Counted from the first letter of the stretch, positions 22,206 to 34,307 are shown. The stretch: 57,243 nt of DNA from Burkholderiaceae bacterium (GCA_007116135.1 SKIZ01000040.1:1-57243), one strand, 5' to 3'. The notes: generated by a model from the letters alone, not told the origin. Numbers and translations: made by a program.

Positions 22206-23414
22206 ATGAAACAACCCGCTAGCACTTGGATCATATTATTTGCAGCGCTGATGATCCAGGCGCTAGTGGCCATGGCCTTGATCACCTTGCCGGTGGTCGC
22301 GCCAGTAGTGGCTAAGGATGTCGGACTGCCCACCACTTATGTTGGTGTTTACGTTGCTGCGGTGTATGTGGCGGCAATGTTCGCTACTGTTCTTGGTGGC
22401 TCTTTTGTTCGCAAATGGGGGGCGCTCAGACTCAGTCAAATCGGGTTGTTTGTGACCGCCTTTGGGATGGTTCTTTGCGCCATTCCACACCCACTTTTCA
22501 TGGTTATCGGTGCCCTGTTCATTGGATTGGGCTATGGGCCGATTACGCCAGCAAGCTCCCACATATTGATCCGTACGACACCACCAGAGCGTATGTCTTT
22601 GGTGTTTTCTATTAAGCAAACCGGTGTGCCGATCGGTGGGATGTTTGCCGGACTGCTCGTGCCGTCATTTGAGGTTTTTTTCGGTTGGCAAGCAGCCTTT
22701 GTGATGGTGGCTTTTTTGTGTGTCGTCTGCGCCCTTGCAGTTAACGGCTTGCGATTGCAGCTCGACGATGATCGCGACGCTAGCGTGCGGCCATCGCTGA
22801 TCAAAAGTCTTGTCGAACCGATCAAGCTGGTTTGGGCCAGCACGTCATTGCGGATTCTGGCGGCAATCTCGTTTATGTTTGCCATTACCCAGCTTTCACT
22901 GACGACTTATTTGGTTGCTTTCTTGTTTGAGGATCTGGGCTGGGGACTGGTGGCCGCTGGACTGGCGTTGACAGTCACTCAGGCCGCTGGTGTGGGTGGA
23001 CGGGTTTTGTGGGGTTGGATCGCCGATAACTGGCTGGGGTCGGCTTACATGCTGATTACCATTGCGGGGTTGTTATTGGGTGCGGCCGCCTTATTCCCGT
23101 GGCTAACGGACCAGACTAATATCTGGTTGCTTTACTTGCTTCTGATGATCATGGGTGCGACCGCCATTGGCTGGAACGGCGTGTATTTGGCCGAGGTAGC
23201 GCGACAAGCACCCAAGGGACAAGCGGGTATGGCAACCGGGGGCACTTTGGGGTTCACTTTTTTGGGCGTGTTGTGCGGTCCCCCCTTGTTTGGTGTGGCC
23301 GCGGCCCAGTTTGGCAGTTATGGCTATGCTTACGCGCTTTTGATTATCCCCGCGTTAGTCATTGTGGCGTTACTTTGGATGAGTCGCCAGCGGTGGCGTA
23401 AACAAAACGGTTAA
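22206..23414 (+). CDS. MFS transporter
   Basis: 402 aa, about 12 TM. Confidence 0.82.
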   Translation: MKQPASTWIILFAALMIQALVAMALITLPVVAPVVAKDVGLPTTYVGVYVAAVYVAAMFATVLGGSFVRKWGALRLSQIGLFVTAFGMVLCAIPHPLFMVIGALFIGLGYGPITPASSHILIRTTPPERMSLVFSIKQTGVPIGGMFAGLLVPSFEVFFGWQAAFVMVAFLCVVCALAVNGLRLQLDDDRDASVRPSLIKSLVEPIKLVWASTSLRILAAISFMFAITQLSLTTYLVAFLFEDLGWGLVAAGLALTVTQAAGVGGRVLWGWIADNWLGSAYMLITIAGLLLGAAALFPWLTDQTNIWLLYLLLMIMGATAIGWNGVYLAEVARQAPKGQAGMATGGTLGFTFLGVLCGPPLFGVAAAQFGSYGYAYALLIIPALVIVALLWMSRQRWRKQNG

Positions 23415-23416
23415 AC

Positions 23417-24721
23417 CTAGAGATCCAAAAGTCGCTCGGCTCGGATCAGGTCCTCGAATGTTTCACGTTCGCGGATAACCTGCCACGTGGGCCCGTCGAC
23501 TAAGACCTCAGCAGGCCTGGGTCGAGCGTTATAGTGGCTTGCCATCACAAAGCCATAAGCACCGGCTGATTCAAGGGCTAACAAGTCCCCCTCTTGAATG
23601 CATAAAGAACGATTTTTGGCTAGCCAGTCAGCGCTTTCGCAAACCGGCCCCACGATGTCATAGGTGATGGGTTTAGTGTCGTGTCGCGGCGATGCCGCCA
23701 GAACGCCGTGCCATGCTTGATAGAGCGCTGGGCGCATTAAATCATTCATCGCGGCATCGACGATAGCGAAATGCTTGTCCTCGGTGTGTTTGAGGTATTG
23801 AACCTCTGTTAGCAACAAGCCAGCGTTGCCAACGAGCGAGCGACCCGGTTCGAGCACCAGCTGCAGATGGGACAGTCCGTGTTTATTCAGTTCGGCAAAC
23901 ACCGCGTCCAAGAGGTCCTTAGGCGCCAAGGGTTTCTCGTCGTCGTAGCGAATCCCAAGCCCGCCGCCAAGATCCAAATGTGTGAGCGCAATGCCGTCAT
24001 GCTGCAGCGTTTGAATCAGGTTGATGAGCTTGCCAAGCGCATCAAGATACGGGCTGACCTCGGTGATTTGCGAGCCGATATGGCAATCGACGCCAACGAT
24101 TTTCAACCCAGGCAGTGTCTTAGCAAACCGGTAGGCATCAAGCGCGTCTTCGATGGCAATGCCAAATTTGTTTTCTTTTAAGCCGGTGGAGATATAGGGG
24201 TGTGTTTGCGCATCGACGTCTGGGTTCACGCGCAGCGACACAGGCGCTTGTTGGCCAAGTCCCGTGGCCACCTCAGATAAGCGTCTGAGTTCAGCAGTGG
24301 ACTCAACGTTAAAGCACTTTACACCTGCTTTGAGGGCGAGGCTCATTTCCCAGGCTTGCTTGCCCACGCCCGAAAAAACGACTTTGCGCGGGTCACCGCC
24401 GGCGGCAAGAACACGCTGTAGTTCACCGCCAGATACGATGTCAAAGCCGCTACCAAACTTTGCAAAAAGCTGAAGTATTGCCAAGTTTGAATTGGCCTTC
24501 ATCCCGTAGCAAATGAGTATGTCGCGCCCACTGGCCGCCTGCCAGTAGGCCTGCCATGCCGCCACAAGCGCTGATTTGGAATAACAGTAAAGCGGTGTGC
24601 CTAGCGACTTGGCTAAAGCGGCCACGGGCACCGCTTCGATGTGCAGTTGCCCATCGAGGTAATGAATGTGAGGCTCTCCGGCTGGTGTCGGTAGAGTTTG
24701 TTGAGCGGTCAGTGAGGGCAT
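23417..24721 (-). CDS. lysA: diaminopimelate decarboxylase
   Basis: CYGMKANSNLAILQLFAKFGSGFDIVSGGEL; start at the internal MPSLTAQQ. Confidence 0.95.
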   Translation of the reverse strand: MPSLTAQQTLPTPAGEPHIHYLDGQLHIEAVPVAALAKSLGTPLYCYSKSALVAAWQAYWQAASGRDILICYGMKANSNLAILQLFAKFGSGFDIVSGGELQRVLAAGGDPRKVVFSGVGKQAWEMSLALKAGVKCFNVESTAELRRLSEVATGLGQQAPVSLRVNPDVDAQTHPYISTGLKENKFGIAIEDALDAYRFAKTLPGLKIVGVDCHIGSQITEVSPYLDALGKLINLIQTLQHDGIALTHLDLGGGLGIRYDDEKPLAPKDLLDAVFAELNKHGLSHLQLVLEPGRSLVGNAGLLLTEVQYLKHTEDKHFAIVDAAMNDLMRPALYQAWHGVLAASPRHDTKPITYDIVGPVCESADWLAKNRSLCIQEGDLLALESAGAYGFVMASHYNARPRPAEVLVDGPTWQVIRERETFEDLIRAERLLDL

Positions 24722-24743
24722 GGTCGACAAACGGTCAAATAAG

Positions 24744-24956
24744 CTATTCAATAACAATCGGCGTCGGTTCGAGCGACGGGTTTTGTGGGGGATTGTTCGG
24801 CTCGGTTGCGGGTTCGTCGATCACGGTCCCTTGCCCGGTTAGCGTGTCGGGTGGGACGGGTAGAAAGAGCGGACCCTTATAGCCACAGCCCAGCAGTAAA
24901 CTGAACAACATCGTCAAAACAGCGAACCGGCTGTAACGAAGAAGAAAACAAGGCAC
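24744..24956 (-). CDS. lptM: LptM/YifL-like small lipoprotein
   Basis: GTG start proposed; ...TMLFSLLLGCGYKGPLFLPVP lipobox plus GYKGPL motif; upstream of lysA. Confidence 0.8.
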   Translation of the reverse strand: MPCFLLRYSRFAVLTMLFSLLLGCGYKGPLFLPVPPDTLTGQGTVIDEPATEPNNPPQNPSLEPTPIVIE

Positions 24957-24996
24957 AGCGTGCACGACTGGCTCCAGACGTCTAAAGGACAAGATT

Positions 24997-25332
24997 ATGA
25001 CCGAAACTGAGTTTGATGAACGTATTAGCACTATTCTAGACGCCATTGAGACCTGCGCTGACCATTGGTATGAAAAGCTCGATGTTGATGTCGATACCAA
25101 GCGTGAGGCCAACGTCTTGAGCTTGTTGTTTGACAACAAGGTTCCGGTGGTCATCAATAGTCAGGCTCCGATGCAGGAGCTGTGGGTTGCCGCGCCAAGT
25201 GGCGGCTTTCATTACCGCTTTGATGGCCAACATTGGAAAGATACTCGTGGCGGCCCCGATTTGCATGAGGCGCTGACCGAGATATTTAGCGACGCTTGTG
25301 GACAACCCGTGCGTCTTGAGTTGTCAGTTTGA
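24997..25332 (+). CDS. cyaY: frataxin-like iron donor CyaY
   Basis: VLSLLFDNKVPVVINSQAPMQELWVAAPSGGFHYRFDGQHWKDTRGG. Confidence 0.95.
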   Translation: MTETEFDERISTILDAIETCADHWYEKLDVDVDTKREANVLSLLFDNKVPVVINSQAPMQELWVAAPSGGFHYRFDGQHWKDTRGGPDLHEALTEIFSDACGQPVRLELSV

Positions 25333-25391
25333 TCGATTTTGAGCACACCTGCTTCTAAATCAAAGAAGGTGTGCCCAGGCAATGCCCTTAA

Positions 25392-27815
25392 TCAGTTGAC
25401 CACTGGCGCCGATGGGTCAGACACAAAGTCGCCGCCACCGCCAAGGTTCAGAGACTCTAAGAGATCATCGATCGATTCTTTTTGAGAACCGATTCCAACG
25501 CTGGAAATGGCCTCAGGCGGGGGGTATTCGGCAAAAAACATGTTTCGATCTTGAATAATCAGCCCGCTTGGCGGCGGCCCGATTGGTTCTTCAGGGAAGT
25601 TCTCTAGGGCTTTCTTCATGTAGCCCATCCAGATCGGCAAGGCCGCGCCACCGCCGGTCTCGCGCGTGCCCAGCGATCTTGGCTGGTCAAAGCCAAGCCA
25701 TGCCACACCAACAAGTCTCGGGGTGTAGCCTGCAAACCAGGCATCGACCGATTGATTCGTTGTACCGGTTTTGCCGGCCAGATCTGTGCGCTTTATCTCA
25801 CGCCCAGCTCTGGCCGCGGTTCCGCTTCGGGTAACCTCGCGCATCATGTCGTTCATCACGTAAACGGTTCGCGGGTCTAGCGCACGTGCACTGGCATCGC
25901 CCGCGATCGAGGGGCTCGCACGCATGAGTACGGTTCCGTTGGCGTCAGTGACATGGTCGATCAGGAAAGGAGTCACCCGGTAGCCACCATTGGCAAAAAC
26001 AGAAAATCCTGCTGCCATTTGCAAAGGTGTGACCGAACCAGCGCCAAGCGCCATCGGCAAAAAGGGTGGGTGCTTTTCAGCTTCGAAACCAAAACGCGTG
26101 ATGTAGTCTTGCACGTACTGCGGTGTGATCGCTTGTAACACTCGAATGGAAACCATGTTGCGCGACTTGGCCAGCGCCTCGCGCATGCTCAGCGCATCGT
26201 CATATGTGTTGCCATAGTTGCGTGGTCGCCACTCTTGCCCTGAGCCCGTTTGCTCGGCCGTGAGCATAAACGGTTGATCCGAAATCATGGTTGTCGGCGT
26301 CATGCCTCGCTCGAGCGAGGCTGCGTAGATAAACGGCTTGAAGGCCGATCCAGGTTGACGCCAAGCCTGCGTGACGCGGTTAAAGCTTGCGGAGAAAAAG
26401 TCAAAACCACCGACCATCGCACGGATAGCGCCATCTTGCGGGGTCATGGCGACAAATGCACCGTCAACTTCAGGGAAATTCAAAATTTCCCAAGTCCCGT
26501 CATCGCGTTGGGTGATCGTCACCACTGAGCCGCGGCGCATGCGCATGTCATCGGTCGCGTTTGCAGCCAACGATCTCGCCACGATGGCCAGCACATTGCT
26601 GTCATCAATGGTGATGATTTCATTAGCCGAACGGGCAACCGTGACTGACTTGGGATTGGCCGCCAGAACAGCGGCCGTTCGGAAGCCTGCTCGATCCGGG
26701 TGGTCCTCCAGGATCGTGTCCATCCAATCATCAAATGCTTGCGCATCAGTCTCTAAGCCCTCTGGCAGGTCCATCTGTGCGACCGGGCCCGGATAGCGAG
26801 CCCGACGCGTGTACTGCAGTACCCCATCGCGCAATGAACGCCAGGCCCATTCTTGATCGGTTGATTGGATGGTGGTGTAGACGTTTAGTCCACGCGAGTA
26901 GATCTCATCGCCGTAGAGTGAAAACATCAGCTGCCTGGCCAACTCAGCGGCATATTCACCGTGCACGGCGTAGCCACCGGCAACGGTGTTTGTGCTCGAG
27001 CGCAGCTCGATGGGCTCATCGAGCGCGGCCTGATACTCAGCGTCAGTCAGATAGCCCAGACTGTGCATGCGACCAAGCACATAGCGCTGGCGTGCCGTTG
27101 CGCGTGGCAGGTTTGCCACCGGGTTAAAACGCGACGGCGCCTTGGGGATGCCCGCTAGCATCGCAGCCTGCGCCACGCTCAGGTTGTGAACCTCCTCACC
27201 GAAATAAGTGCGTGAGGCGGCCGCGAAACCATATGCCCGGCGACCAAGGTAGATCTGGTTCAAGTAGAGCTCAAGAATCTGGTCTTTGGACAGGCTTGAC
27301 TCGATTTTGTAGGTCAGCAAGAGCTCATAAAACTTGCGGCTATACGTTTTTTCTGACGTCAGGTAAAAGTTGCGAGCCACCTGCATGGTGATCGTGCTGG
27401 CGCCTTGCGTTTTAGCCATGGCCGAGATGTTGGCGATGGCCGCGCGCGCCACACCAAACCAGTCGATGCCACCGTGCTGGTAAAAGGCGTCATCCTCAGC
27501 GGCGAGCACCGCGGACTTCAAAACATCAGGAAACTCATCAAAACGCAGCACATTACGCCGCTCTTCGCCAAACTCACCGATCAGTACCTGATCGGCCGTG
27601 TAGACACGCAGTGGTACGCGCGGGCGATAATCGGTCATCGCCGAGAGGTCTGGCAGGTTTGGCCAAGCGATCGACAAGGCGATCACAAGCAATAAAACAG
27701 CGCTAGCAACACCAGCGGCACCGAGAACGAACAGTTTCATAAAAAAACGGACGATCCACGGGCTCGAGGCGCTCGCAGCAGTTTCGGAACGATTTTGTGA
27801 ATTGGATTTACTCAT
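25392..27815 (-). CDS. mrcA: penicillin-binding protein 1A (class A)
   Basis: 807 aa: transglycosylase (AAEDDAFYQHGGIDWFGVARA...GASTITMQVARNF) and transpeptidase (SRNMVS, KTGTTNQSVDAWF). Confidence 0.95.
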   Translation of the reverse strand: MSKSNSQNRSETAASASSPWIVRFFMKLFVLGAAGVASAVLLLVIALSIAWPNLPDLSAMTDYRPRVPLRVYTADQVLIGEFGEERRNVLRFDEFPDVLKSAVLAAEDDAFYQHGGIDWFGVARAAIANISAMAKTQGASTITMQVARNFYLTSEKTYSRKFYELLLTYKIESSLSKDQILELYLNQIYLGRRAYGFAAASRTYFGEEVHNLSVAQAAMLAGIPKAPSRFNPVANLPRATARQRYVLGRMHSLGYLTDAEYQAALDEPIELRSSTNTVAGGYAVHGEYAAELARQLMFSLYGDEIYSRGLNVYTTIQSTDQEWAWRSLRDGVLQYTRRARYPGPVAQMDLPEGLETDAQAFDDWMDTILEDHPDRAGFRTAAVLAANPKSVTVARSANEIITIDDSNVLAIVARSLAANATDDMRMRRGSVVTITQRDDGTWEILNFPEVDGAFVAMTPQDGAIRAMVGGFDFFSASFNRVTQAWRQPGSAFKPFIYAASLERGMTPTTMISDQPFMLTAEQTGSGQEWRPRNYGNTYDDALSMREALAKSRNMVSIRVLQAITPQYVQDYITRFGFEAEKHPPFLPMALGAGSVTPLQMAAGFSVFANGGYRVTPFLIDHVTDANGTVLMRASPSIAGDASARALDPRTVYVMNDMMREVTRSGTAARAGREIKRTDLAGKTGTTNQSVDAWFAGYTPRLVGVAWLGFDQPRSLGTRETGGGAALPIWMGYMKKALENFPEEPIGPPPSGLIIQDRNMFFAEYPPPEAISSVGIGSQKESIDDLLESLNLGGGGDFVSDPSAPVVN

Positions 27816-27862
27816 AAGTTCGAATTTTACGCTCCACAGCCCTGCAATGGGATAATAAAGTC

Positions 27863-28390
27863 ATGGAAAATCAATTAGGTTGCGTCTTTTTGATCGGTAT
27901 GCCGGGGGCGGGTAAGTCAACCGTTGGTAAAGCGTTGGCCAAGTCACTGCGGTGGGCATTTGTCGACCTAGACCATCAGATCGAGGCGCGCTGTGGCGTG
28001 GCCATTCCTGTTATCTTTGAGATCGAAGGCGAGCAAGGGTTCCGCAAACGCGAGTCTCAGGCGCTAGCAGAGCTTGCGTGCGAGCATGGTAAGGTTGTGG
28101 CAACCGGCGGAGGGGCGGTTCTGGCTGAATCAAACCAAGGGATTCTGCGCAGCCAAGGCGTGGTGGTTTACCTCAGAGCAACAGTCGATGAGCTCTACCG
28201 ACGAACCAATCGGGATCGAAACCGACCGTTGCTTGCAACCAACGATCCAAAACGACGGTTGCAGGAATTATTTGTCCAACGGGGCCCGATCTACGAATCA
28301 TTGGCCGATATTACTGTCGAATCTGGCTCTTCGACAGTTCCGGCCGTCATACAGCAAATCATCAGTCAGTTACGAGGCATACAAAAGTGA
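27863..28390 (+). CDS. aroK: shikimate kinase
   Basis: GMPGAGKSTVGKALAKSLRWAFVDLDHQIEARCG. Confidence 0.94.
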   Translation: MENQLGCVFLIGMPGAGKSTVGKALAKSLRWAFVDLDHQIEARCGVAIPVIFEIEGEQGFRKRESQALAELACEHGKVVATGGGAVLAESNQGILRSQGVVVYLRATVDELYRRTNRDRNRPLLATNDPKRRLQELFVQRGPIYESLADITVESGSSTVPAVIQQIISQLRGIQK

Positions 28391-29475
28391 CGATCAAAGA
28401 CGTGATTGTTTCAACGCCTGGGGGGCAATATCCGATTCACATTGGTCCTGGGCACCTAGAGAAGCTTGCGCAGTCTGTTCCGGCGGATGCCTCGGCACTT
28501 GTGGTGATCACCAACCCAACCGTTGATCACCTTTACGGGCAGCGGGTGCGTCAGAGTCTGGCCCAGACTGGCAAGCCGATCTCGACGCTACAACTGCCTG
28601 ATGGGGAGCTGTACAAGGACTGGAAAACCTTAAATCTGATTTTTGATCATCTTCTGGGTTTGCGGTTAGACAGACGCACCGTGATTGTGGCCCTCGGTGG
28701 CGGTGTGATTGGAGATATGGCCGGATTTGCCGCAGCCGTTTACATGCGCGGCATCCGTTTTATACAAGTGCCAACAACGCTGCTGGCCCAAGTCGACTCG
28801 TCTGTGGGTGGCAAGACTGCCGTCAATCACCCCCTTGGTAAAAATATGATTGGCGCGTTCTACCAGCCGATTGCGGTGGTAATCGACACCACCGTGCTTG
28901 AGTCGTTGCCTGCGCGCGAGATCAGTGCTGGCTTGGCCGAGGTGGTCAAGTACGGCTTGATTATGGATGAGACCTTCTTTGATTGGTGCTGCGAACATGC
29001 GCAGCAACTTCGTGCGGGCGATCCGGCACTATTGGGCCAGGCCATCAGTCGCTCTTGCGAATTCAAGGCCAAGGTGGTGTCACTTGATGAGCGCGAAACA
29101 GGGTTGCGAGCGACACTGAATCTGGGTCACACCTTTGCGCATGCGATTGAAGCTGGCTTAGGCTATGGACAGTGGTTGCATGGTGAAGCCGTCGGTTGCG
29201 GTCTGGTTTTGGCCGCAGCTCTATCGCAACGCACGCTCGGTATGCCATTGGCCCAGGTCCAACGGGTGAGGTCCGTGGTGCAAGATATCGGTTGCCCAAT
29301 CCATGCGCCGCGGCTCCTCGGTATGGATCAGTGGTTGTCGCTGATGCGTTCGGACAAGAAAGCGCAGGCAGGCGAAATCAAGTTTGTGCTCATGCCAACC
29401 ATTGGTCAAGCCGTGATTTGCTCGGCTGACCAAGCCGATGTCCAGGCTGTGCTCAGTGAACACGCAGCCCCCTAG
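28387..29475 (+). CDS. aroB: 3-dehydroquinate synthase
   Basis: [57 protein letters not shown]. Confidence 0.96.
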   Translation: MTIKDVIVSTPGGQYPIHIGPGHLEKLAQSVPADASALVVITNPTVDHLYGQRVRQSLAQTGKPISTLQLPDGELYKDWKTLNLIFDHLLGLRLDRRTVIVALGGGVIGDMAGFAAAVYMRGIRFIQVPTTLLAQVDSSVGGKTAVNHPLGKNMIGAFYQPIAVVIDTTVLESLPAREISAGLAEVVKYGLIMDETFFDWCCEHAQQLRAGDPALLGQAISRSCEFKAKVVSLDERETGLRATLNLGHTFAHAIEAGLGYGQWLHGEAVGCGLVLAAALSQRTLGMPLAQVQRVRSVVQDIGCPIHAPRLLGMDQWLSLMRSDKKAQAGEIKFVLMPTIGQAVICSADQADVQAVLSEHAAP

Positions 29476-29491
29476 GGCGCATGCCTCGAAC

Positions 29492-30643
29492 ATGGCTTTG
29501 GCCCAGATGAACGCGCGCGCGCCCTATGCCAGCGATCCAGCCCGCACTCGCGGGCGTCGCCATGCCGAACCGGCCCCGGCTAACCGCACTGAATTTCAAC
29601 GCGACCGTGACCGGATCATTCACGCCAATGCCTTCAGACGCCTGGAATACAAAACTCAGGTGTTCGTTAACCACGAAGGCGATTGGTTTCGCACCCGCTT
29701 GACGCACTCGTTGGAGGTGGCTCAGATCGCTCGAGTGATTGCTGCAAGTTTGGGGCTCGATGTCGATCTGACCGAGGCCATTGCCTTGGCCCATGATCTA
29801 GGACACACCCCGTTTGGCCATGCGGGGCAAGACGAGCTAAACCGGTGTTTGAACGAACTAGCGCCCCAAGCAGGTGGTTTTGAGCATAACTTGCAAAGTT
29901 TGCGCGTGGTCGATGAGCTTGAGGAGCGCTATCCTGATTTCAATGGCTTGAACCTGTGCTTTGAGACGCGCGAAGGGATTTTGAAGCACTGCTCGCTTGC
30001 TAACGCCCGTAAGCTTGGCGATGTAGGTCAACGATTTATTGACCGCACCGAACCGTCGCTTGAGGCGCAATTGGCCAACCTGGCCGATGAAATTGCCTAT
30101 AACAATCACGATGTCGATGACGGGTTGCGATCTGGCTTGATTTGCCTGGAGCAGTTGCTTGAGGTGTCCATATTTGAGCAGCACTACCGTGCGGTCAAGC
30201 GGCAGTGGCCGCAGATCGCCGATAAACGGGCGGTGGCTCAGACAGTGCGGCAGATGATCAACACCTTGATCATGGATGTCACCAACCACACCAAACAGTC
30301 GCTTGCGGCAGCCAACCCGCAAAGCCCTGATCAAGCGCGTCTATGTGGCCCGCTCGTTGGGTTCTCAAGTGAAATTCGCCAACAGGCCACTGAGCTCAAA
30401 CAATTTCTTTTTAAGGAACTCTATCGGCACTATCAGGTCGCACGAATGACGCACAAAGCTCGCACCGTGGTGCGTGAATTGTTTGAGGTTTTTCTCGACG
30501 AACCCGGCTTGCTGCCACCGGATTACCGTCGCGACGGCCAGCCTGCGCAGGCGCGCGCCATTGCCGACTATATTGCTGGGATGACAGACCGCTACGCTAT
30601 GCTTGAGCACCGTAGAATTTTCGCAGTTGACGAGTCGCATTAA
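29492..30643 (+). CDS. dgt: deoxyguanosinetriphosphate triphosphohydrolase-like protein
   Basis: [34 protein letters not shown]...[16 protein letters not shown] (HD domain); the listed ORF starts at 29438, an internal ATG is preferred. Confidence 0.92.
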   Translation: MALAQMNARAPYASDPARTRGRRHAEPAPANRTEFQRDRDRIIHANAFRRLEYKTQVFVNHEGDWFRTRLTHSLEVAQIARVIAASLGLDVDLTEAIALAHDLGHTPFGHAGQDELNRCLNELAPQAGGFEHNLQSLRVVDELEERYPDFNGLNLCFETREGILKHCSLANARKLGDVGQRFIDRTEPSLEAQLANLADEIAYNNHDVDDGLRSGLICLEQLLEVSIFEQHYRAVKRQWPQIADKRAVAQTVRQMINTLIMDVTNHTKQSLAAANPQSPDQARLCGPLVGFSSEIRQQATELKQFLFKELYRHYQVARMTHKARTVVRELFEVFLDEPGLLPPDYRRDGQPAQARAIADYIAGMTDRYAMLEHRRIFAVDESH

Positions 30644-30658
30644 AAAGAGGTCATAACC

Positions 30659-31225
30659 ATGAAAACAAAATGGACGCTTGGTATCGCGTGTCTGGCTGCC
30701 AGTCTGGCCGTTGGTGCCACAACGGAAGTAACCGAAATCCCTGAAACCACCCTATCTTTGTATATCGCCCAGGAGTGCGCGTCGATGGCGCGCGGTGGTC
30801 GTTGCGCGGTTTATTTTGTGCAAATGCCAGCGGGTCGCTTGCCCAGCCAGTCGGTCGAGCAGCGCTGCGCGCCGGGGTGGCTTGCGCACGTCAGTGCAGA
30901 GCGCGGCACAGTCGAGAAGGGCGGCGTTAATCGAGGGCAGGCCGTTGTTTGTGGCCACCAAGAGCCTGAGTCTGCCATTCGGGCCTTGCTGCGTGCCTGC
31001 GATGCTCAGACCTTTGGCATTTGCAGCGATGCCAACTACGTGGATATCAAATGGGCCTACTGGTCAGGCGAAGGCGAGCAGTTGCAGCAATTGCCAATGG
31101 GCCAACGTTTAATGATCGAGCAATTGCCTGATGCGCTGCAATGCGAGTCGGTCGTGCCATTGGCTGAGGGCATGGCTTGCTCGCCTGAGGCGGCTGTGCT
31201 GCTCAGAAACAGTGGCCTTAGGTAG
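30659..31225 (+). CDS. hypothetical exported cysteine-rich protein
   Basis: 188 aa, N-terminal signal peptide ([20 protein letters not shown]), eight Cys in the predicted mature part; 15 nt after dgt. Confidence 0.7.
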   Translation: MKTKWTLGIACLAASLAVGATTEVTEIPETTLSLYIAQECASMARGGRCAVYFVQMPAGRLPSQSVEQRCAPGWLAHVSAERGTVEKGGVNRGQAVVCGHQEPESAIRALLRACDAQTFGICSDANYVDIKWAYWSGEGEQLQQLPMGQRLMIEQLPDALQCESVVPLAEGMACSPEAAVLLRNSGLR

Positions 31226-34061
31226 CGATGCTTTTGCTCGCCGGTGCAGCCAGTAATGGCCTGAGGTATTTGGCGGTGTGACTTCGCGGCTCGTTGATTA
31301 TCATTTCAGGCGGGCCTTGGGCGATGATTTCACCGCCGCCGTTGCCACCTTCGGGACCCAAGTCGATAACCCAGTCAGCCGTTTTAATGACATCGAGATT
31401 GTGCTCGATCACCACCACGGTATTTCCCGCTTCAACGAGTTTGTTCAACACCCCCACGAGCATGGCAATGTCATGGAAGTGTAAACCTGTGGTGGGTTCA
31501 TCCAAAACGTAGAGGGTATGGCCGGTTGCGCGCTTCGATAGCTCCAGAGACAGTTTGACGCGCTGGGCCTCGCCGCCAGACAAGGTGGTCGCGCTTTGTC
31601 CTAGGCGCAAGTATGACAAGCCAACATCGACCAGCACTTGCAGTCGTCGGGCGATGGCTGGCACAGCACCGAAGTAATCGAGCGCTTGCTCGATGGTGAG
31701 ATCGAGCACCTCGTAAATATTTTTGCCGCGATAGCGGATCTCCAGTGTCTCGCGGTTATAGCGCTTGCCGTGGCAGACCTCACAGGCCACGTACATGTCG
31801 GGCAGAAAGTGCATCTCGACTTTGACCACGCCATCGCCCTGGCAGGCTTCACAGCGACCACCTTTGGTGTTGAAGCTAAAGCGCCCCGGGTCATAGCCGC
31901 GCGCACGAGCCTCCGGCACACCTGCAAATAATTCCCGGATCGGCGTAAATAGGCCGGTGTAAGTTGCCGGGTTACTTCGTGGTGTTCGTCCAATGGGACT
32001 TTGATCGACCGTGATGATCTTATCGAGATGATCAAGGCCATCAATCTCATCGAAGTCCGCCGCCTGGGCTTGGCTGCGGTTTAGTGCGCGCGACAACGCC
32101 GCGGCCAGGGTGTCATTAATCAGTGTCGATTTGCCTGAGCCCGACACCCCTGTGACGCAAACGAAGCGCCCAAGCGGCAGCTGCAGTTCAACGTTTTTCA
32201 GGTTGTTGCCCCGACAGCCAGACAGCGTGATCTTTGGCGCTTGCGCATTGACCGCACGCCGAGTTGGCACGGCGATCTCGCGCCTGCCACTTAGATAGTC
32301 GCCGGTGAGCGAGCCGGGGGTCGTCAGTATTGTGGCCAATGGGCCTTGAGCGACAACCTCACCGCCATGCTCGCCTGCGCCAGGGCCCATGTCAACGACC
32401 CAATCGGCTTGACGGATCATGTCCTCGTCGTGCTCTACCACCAACACGCTGTTGCCTAGTTCGCGCAAGTGCGTCAGGGTTTGAATCAGCCGTTCATTGT
32501 CGCGCTGGTGCAATCCAATCGAGGGTTCATCGAGCACGTACATCACGCCAGTCAGCCCCGAGCCAATTTGGCTGGCCAGGCGAATGCGTTGCGCCTCGCC
32601 GCCTGAGATGGTGTCAGCCCGTCGATCAAGTGAGAGATAGCTCAAGCCAACATTATTTAAAAACGTCAGGCGCGAGCGGATTTCATGGATGATCTGTTGT
32701 GCAATCTCGTGTTTGGCGCCCTGCAGCTCGAGCGCCTCAAACCAGGCCAGGCAATCAATTAAAGTCAGTGCTTGGACCTCGTGAATGCCTTTGTTGCCAA
32801 TACTGACACAGCGCGCCTGGGTCTTGAGTCGTGAGCCCAGACAGTCGGGGCAGCGTGCTTGGCTGCGCCAGCGATTAAGGGCATCGCGTACCGTGGAGGA
32901 ATCGGTCTGAACCCAGCGACGTTGCAGGTTTGGCAGCACCCCTTCAAAGGGATGGCGGCGAATGCTGCTTTTGCCATCAGCATCGAGGTAAAAAAAGGCG
33001 ATCTCGGTTTGACCTGACCCATTGAGCACAATTTGTTGGACCTCATCATTGAGCTCGCACCAAGGGGTGTCGAGATTGAAGCCGTAGTGTGACGCCAGAC
33101 TCGTCAAGAGCGCAAAGGTAAAGGCGTTGCGTTTGTCCCACCCCTCGATGGCGCCAGCGCCCAGACTGAGCTCTGGAAAGGCCACGACCTTTTGCGGGTC
33201 AAACACCTCGATATGACCTAAGCCGTCACAGGTGGTGCATGCGCCGGCCGGGCTGTTAAAGCTAAAAAGCCGGGGCTCCAGCCTGCTCACGGTGTGGTCG
33301 CATTTCGGGCAAGCATATAGGCTGGAGAACGCCATGCTGGTGTGCGTATCGAGATTGAGCACCTCGACCGTGCCGCCGCTGACGCTTAAGGCTGTCTCCA
33401 GACTTTCAGCGAGCCGGGATTGGCTGTTGGGCTTGACGCGCAGCCGGTCGATGACGACGTCAATCTGTAAAGCCTCCTCGCCTGGCAGATCGGGCAACGG
33501 GTCAAGTGACTCCATCTGCCCGTTGACGCGAATGCGAACAAAACCTTGAGCTTGCCACTGCTGACATAATTGCAGCGCCGAAGCGCGATCGTGTTTGCCA
33601 GTGGGCGCAACAAGTGCCACACGTGTGAGCGGTTCGAGTTGCATGATCGAGTCGACCATTTGGCTCACACTATGCGCCACAAGCGCTTGGCCATGTGTTG
33701 GACAAAAGGGTGTGCCAACTCGCGCAAACAGCAACCGCAGGTAATCATATATTTCAGTGACGGGCCCTACGGTCGAGCGCGGGTTGTGACCGGCTGAGCG
33801 TTGTTCGATGGCAATGGCTGGCGATAAACCTTCGATCAGATCGACGTCTGGCTTCTCAAGCCGTTCCAAGAACTGACGGGCGTAAGCCGATAGGCTTTCG
33901 ACGTAACGCCTCTGGCCTTCAGCGTACAGCGTGTCAAATGCCAGTGACGACTTGCCAGAGCCTGATAAGCCGGTGATCACCACCAAAGACTGGCGCGGCA
34001 AGTCCAAGGAAATGTTTTTCAGATTGTGGGTGCGAGCACCACGAACGCGGATTTGCGCCAT
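31218..34061 (-). CDS. uvrA: excinuclease ABC subunit A
   Basis: 947 aa, two ABC domains with zinc-finger motifs ([39 protein letters not shown]). Confidence 0.97.
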   Translation of the reverse strand: MAQIRVRGARTHNLKNISLDLPRQSLVVITGLSGSGKSSLAFDTLYAEGQRRYVESLSAYARQFLERLEKPDVDLIEGLSPAIAIEQRSAGHNPRSTVGPVTEIYDYLRLLFARVGTPFCPTHGQALVAHSVSQMVDSIMQLEPLTRVALVAPTGKHDRASALQLCQQWQAQGFVRIRVNGQMESLDPLPDLPGEEALQIDVVIDRLRVKPNSQSRLAESLETALSVSGGTVEVLNLDTHTSMAFSSLYACPKCDHTVSRLEPRLFSFNSPAGACTTCDGLGHIEVFDPQKVVAFPELSLGAGAIEGWDKRNAFTFALLTSLASHYGFNLDTPWCELNDEVQQIVLNGSGQTEIAFFYLDADGKSSIRRHPFEGVLPNLQRRWVQTDSSTVRDALNRWRSQARCPDCLGSRLKTQARCVSIGNKGIHEVQALTLIDCLAWFEALELQGAKHEIAQQIIHEIRSRLTFLNNVGLSYLSLDRRADTISGGEAQRIRLASQIGSGLTGVMYVLDEPSIGLHQRDNERLIQTLTHLRELGNSVLVVEHDEDMIRQADWVVDMGPGAGEHGGEVVAQGPLATILTTPGSLTGDYLSGRREIAVPTRRAVNAQAPKITLSGCRGNNLKNVELQLPLGRFVCVTGVSGSGKSTLINDTLAAALSRALNRSQAQAADFDEIDGLDHLDKIITVDQSPIGRTPRSNPATYTGLFTPIRELFAGVPEARARGYDPGRFSFNTKGGRCEACQGDGVVKVEMHFLPDMYVACEVCHGKRYNRETLEIRYRGKNIYEVLDLTIEQALDYFGAVPAIARRLQVLVDVGLSYLRLGQSATTLSGGEAQRVKLSLELSKRATGHTLYVLDEPTTGLHFHDIAMLVGVLNKLVEAGNTVVVIEHNLDVIKTADWVIDLGPEGGNGGGEIIAQGPPEMIINEPRSHTAKYLRPLLAAPASKSIAT

Positions 34062-34307
34062 ACCAAACCGTTTGAGACGTTGTTAAAGGCTAACTGACTA
34101 CTATAACGTGCGCACTGAAGCTTTGAGCCAGAGCACCTAGGGATCCCTGAGCGGTCTCGTTTGCTAAACTTTCGCCCGTGAAGATCAATCGCAATCAAAC
34201 CCCATGCAACGGTTCGGCCCTCCAGGCTCGGTGGGGCCGGTGGCCGTGTGCGCGTGTACAACCCCACCCGCTTAGGCTCAGGACGGTTTGATTGTGGGTG
34301 CTCGCTA

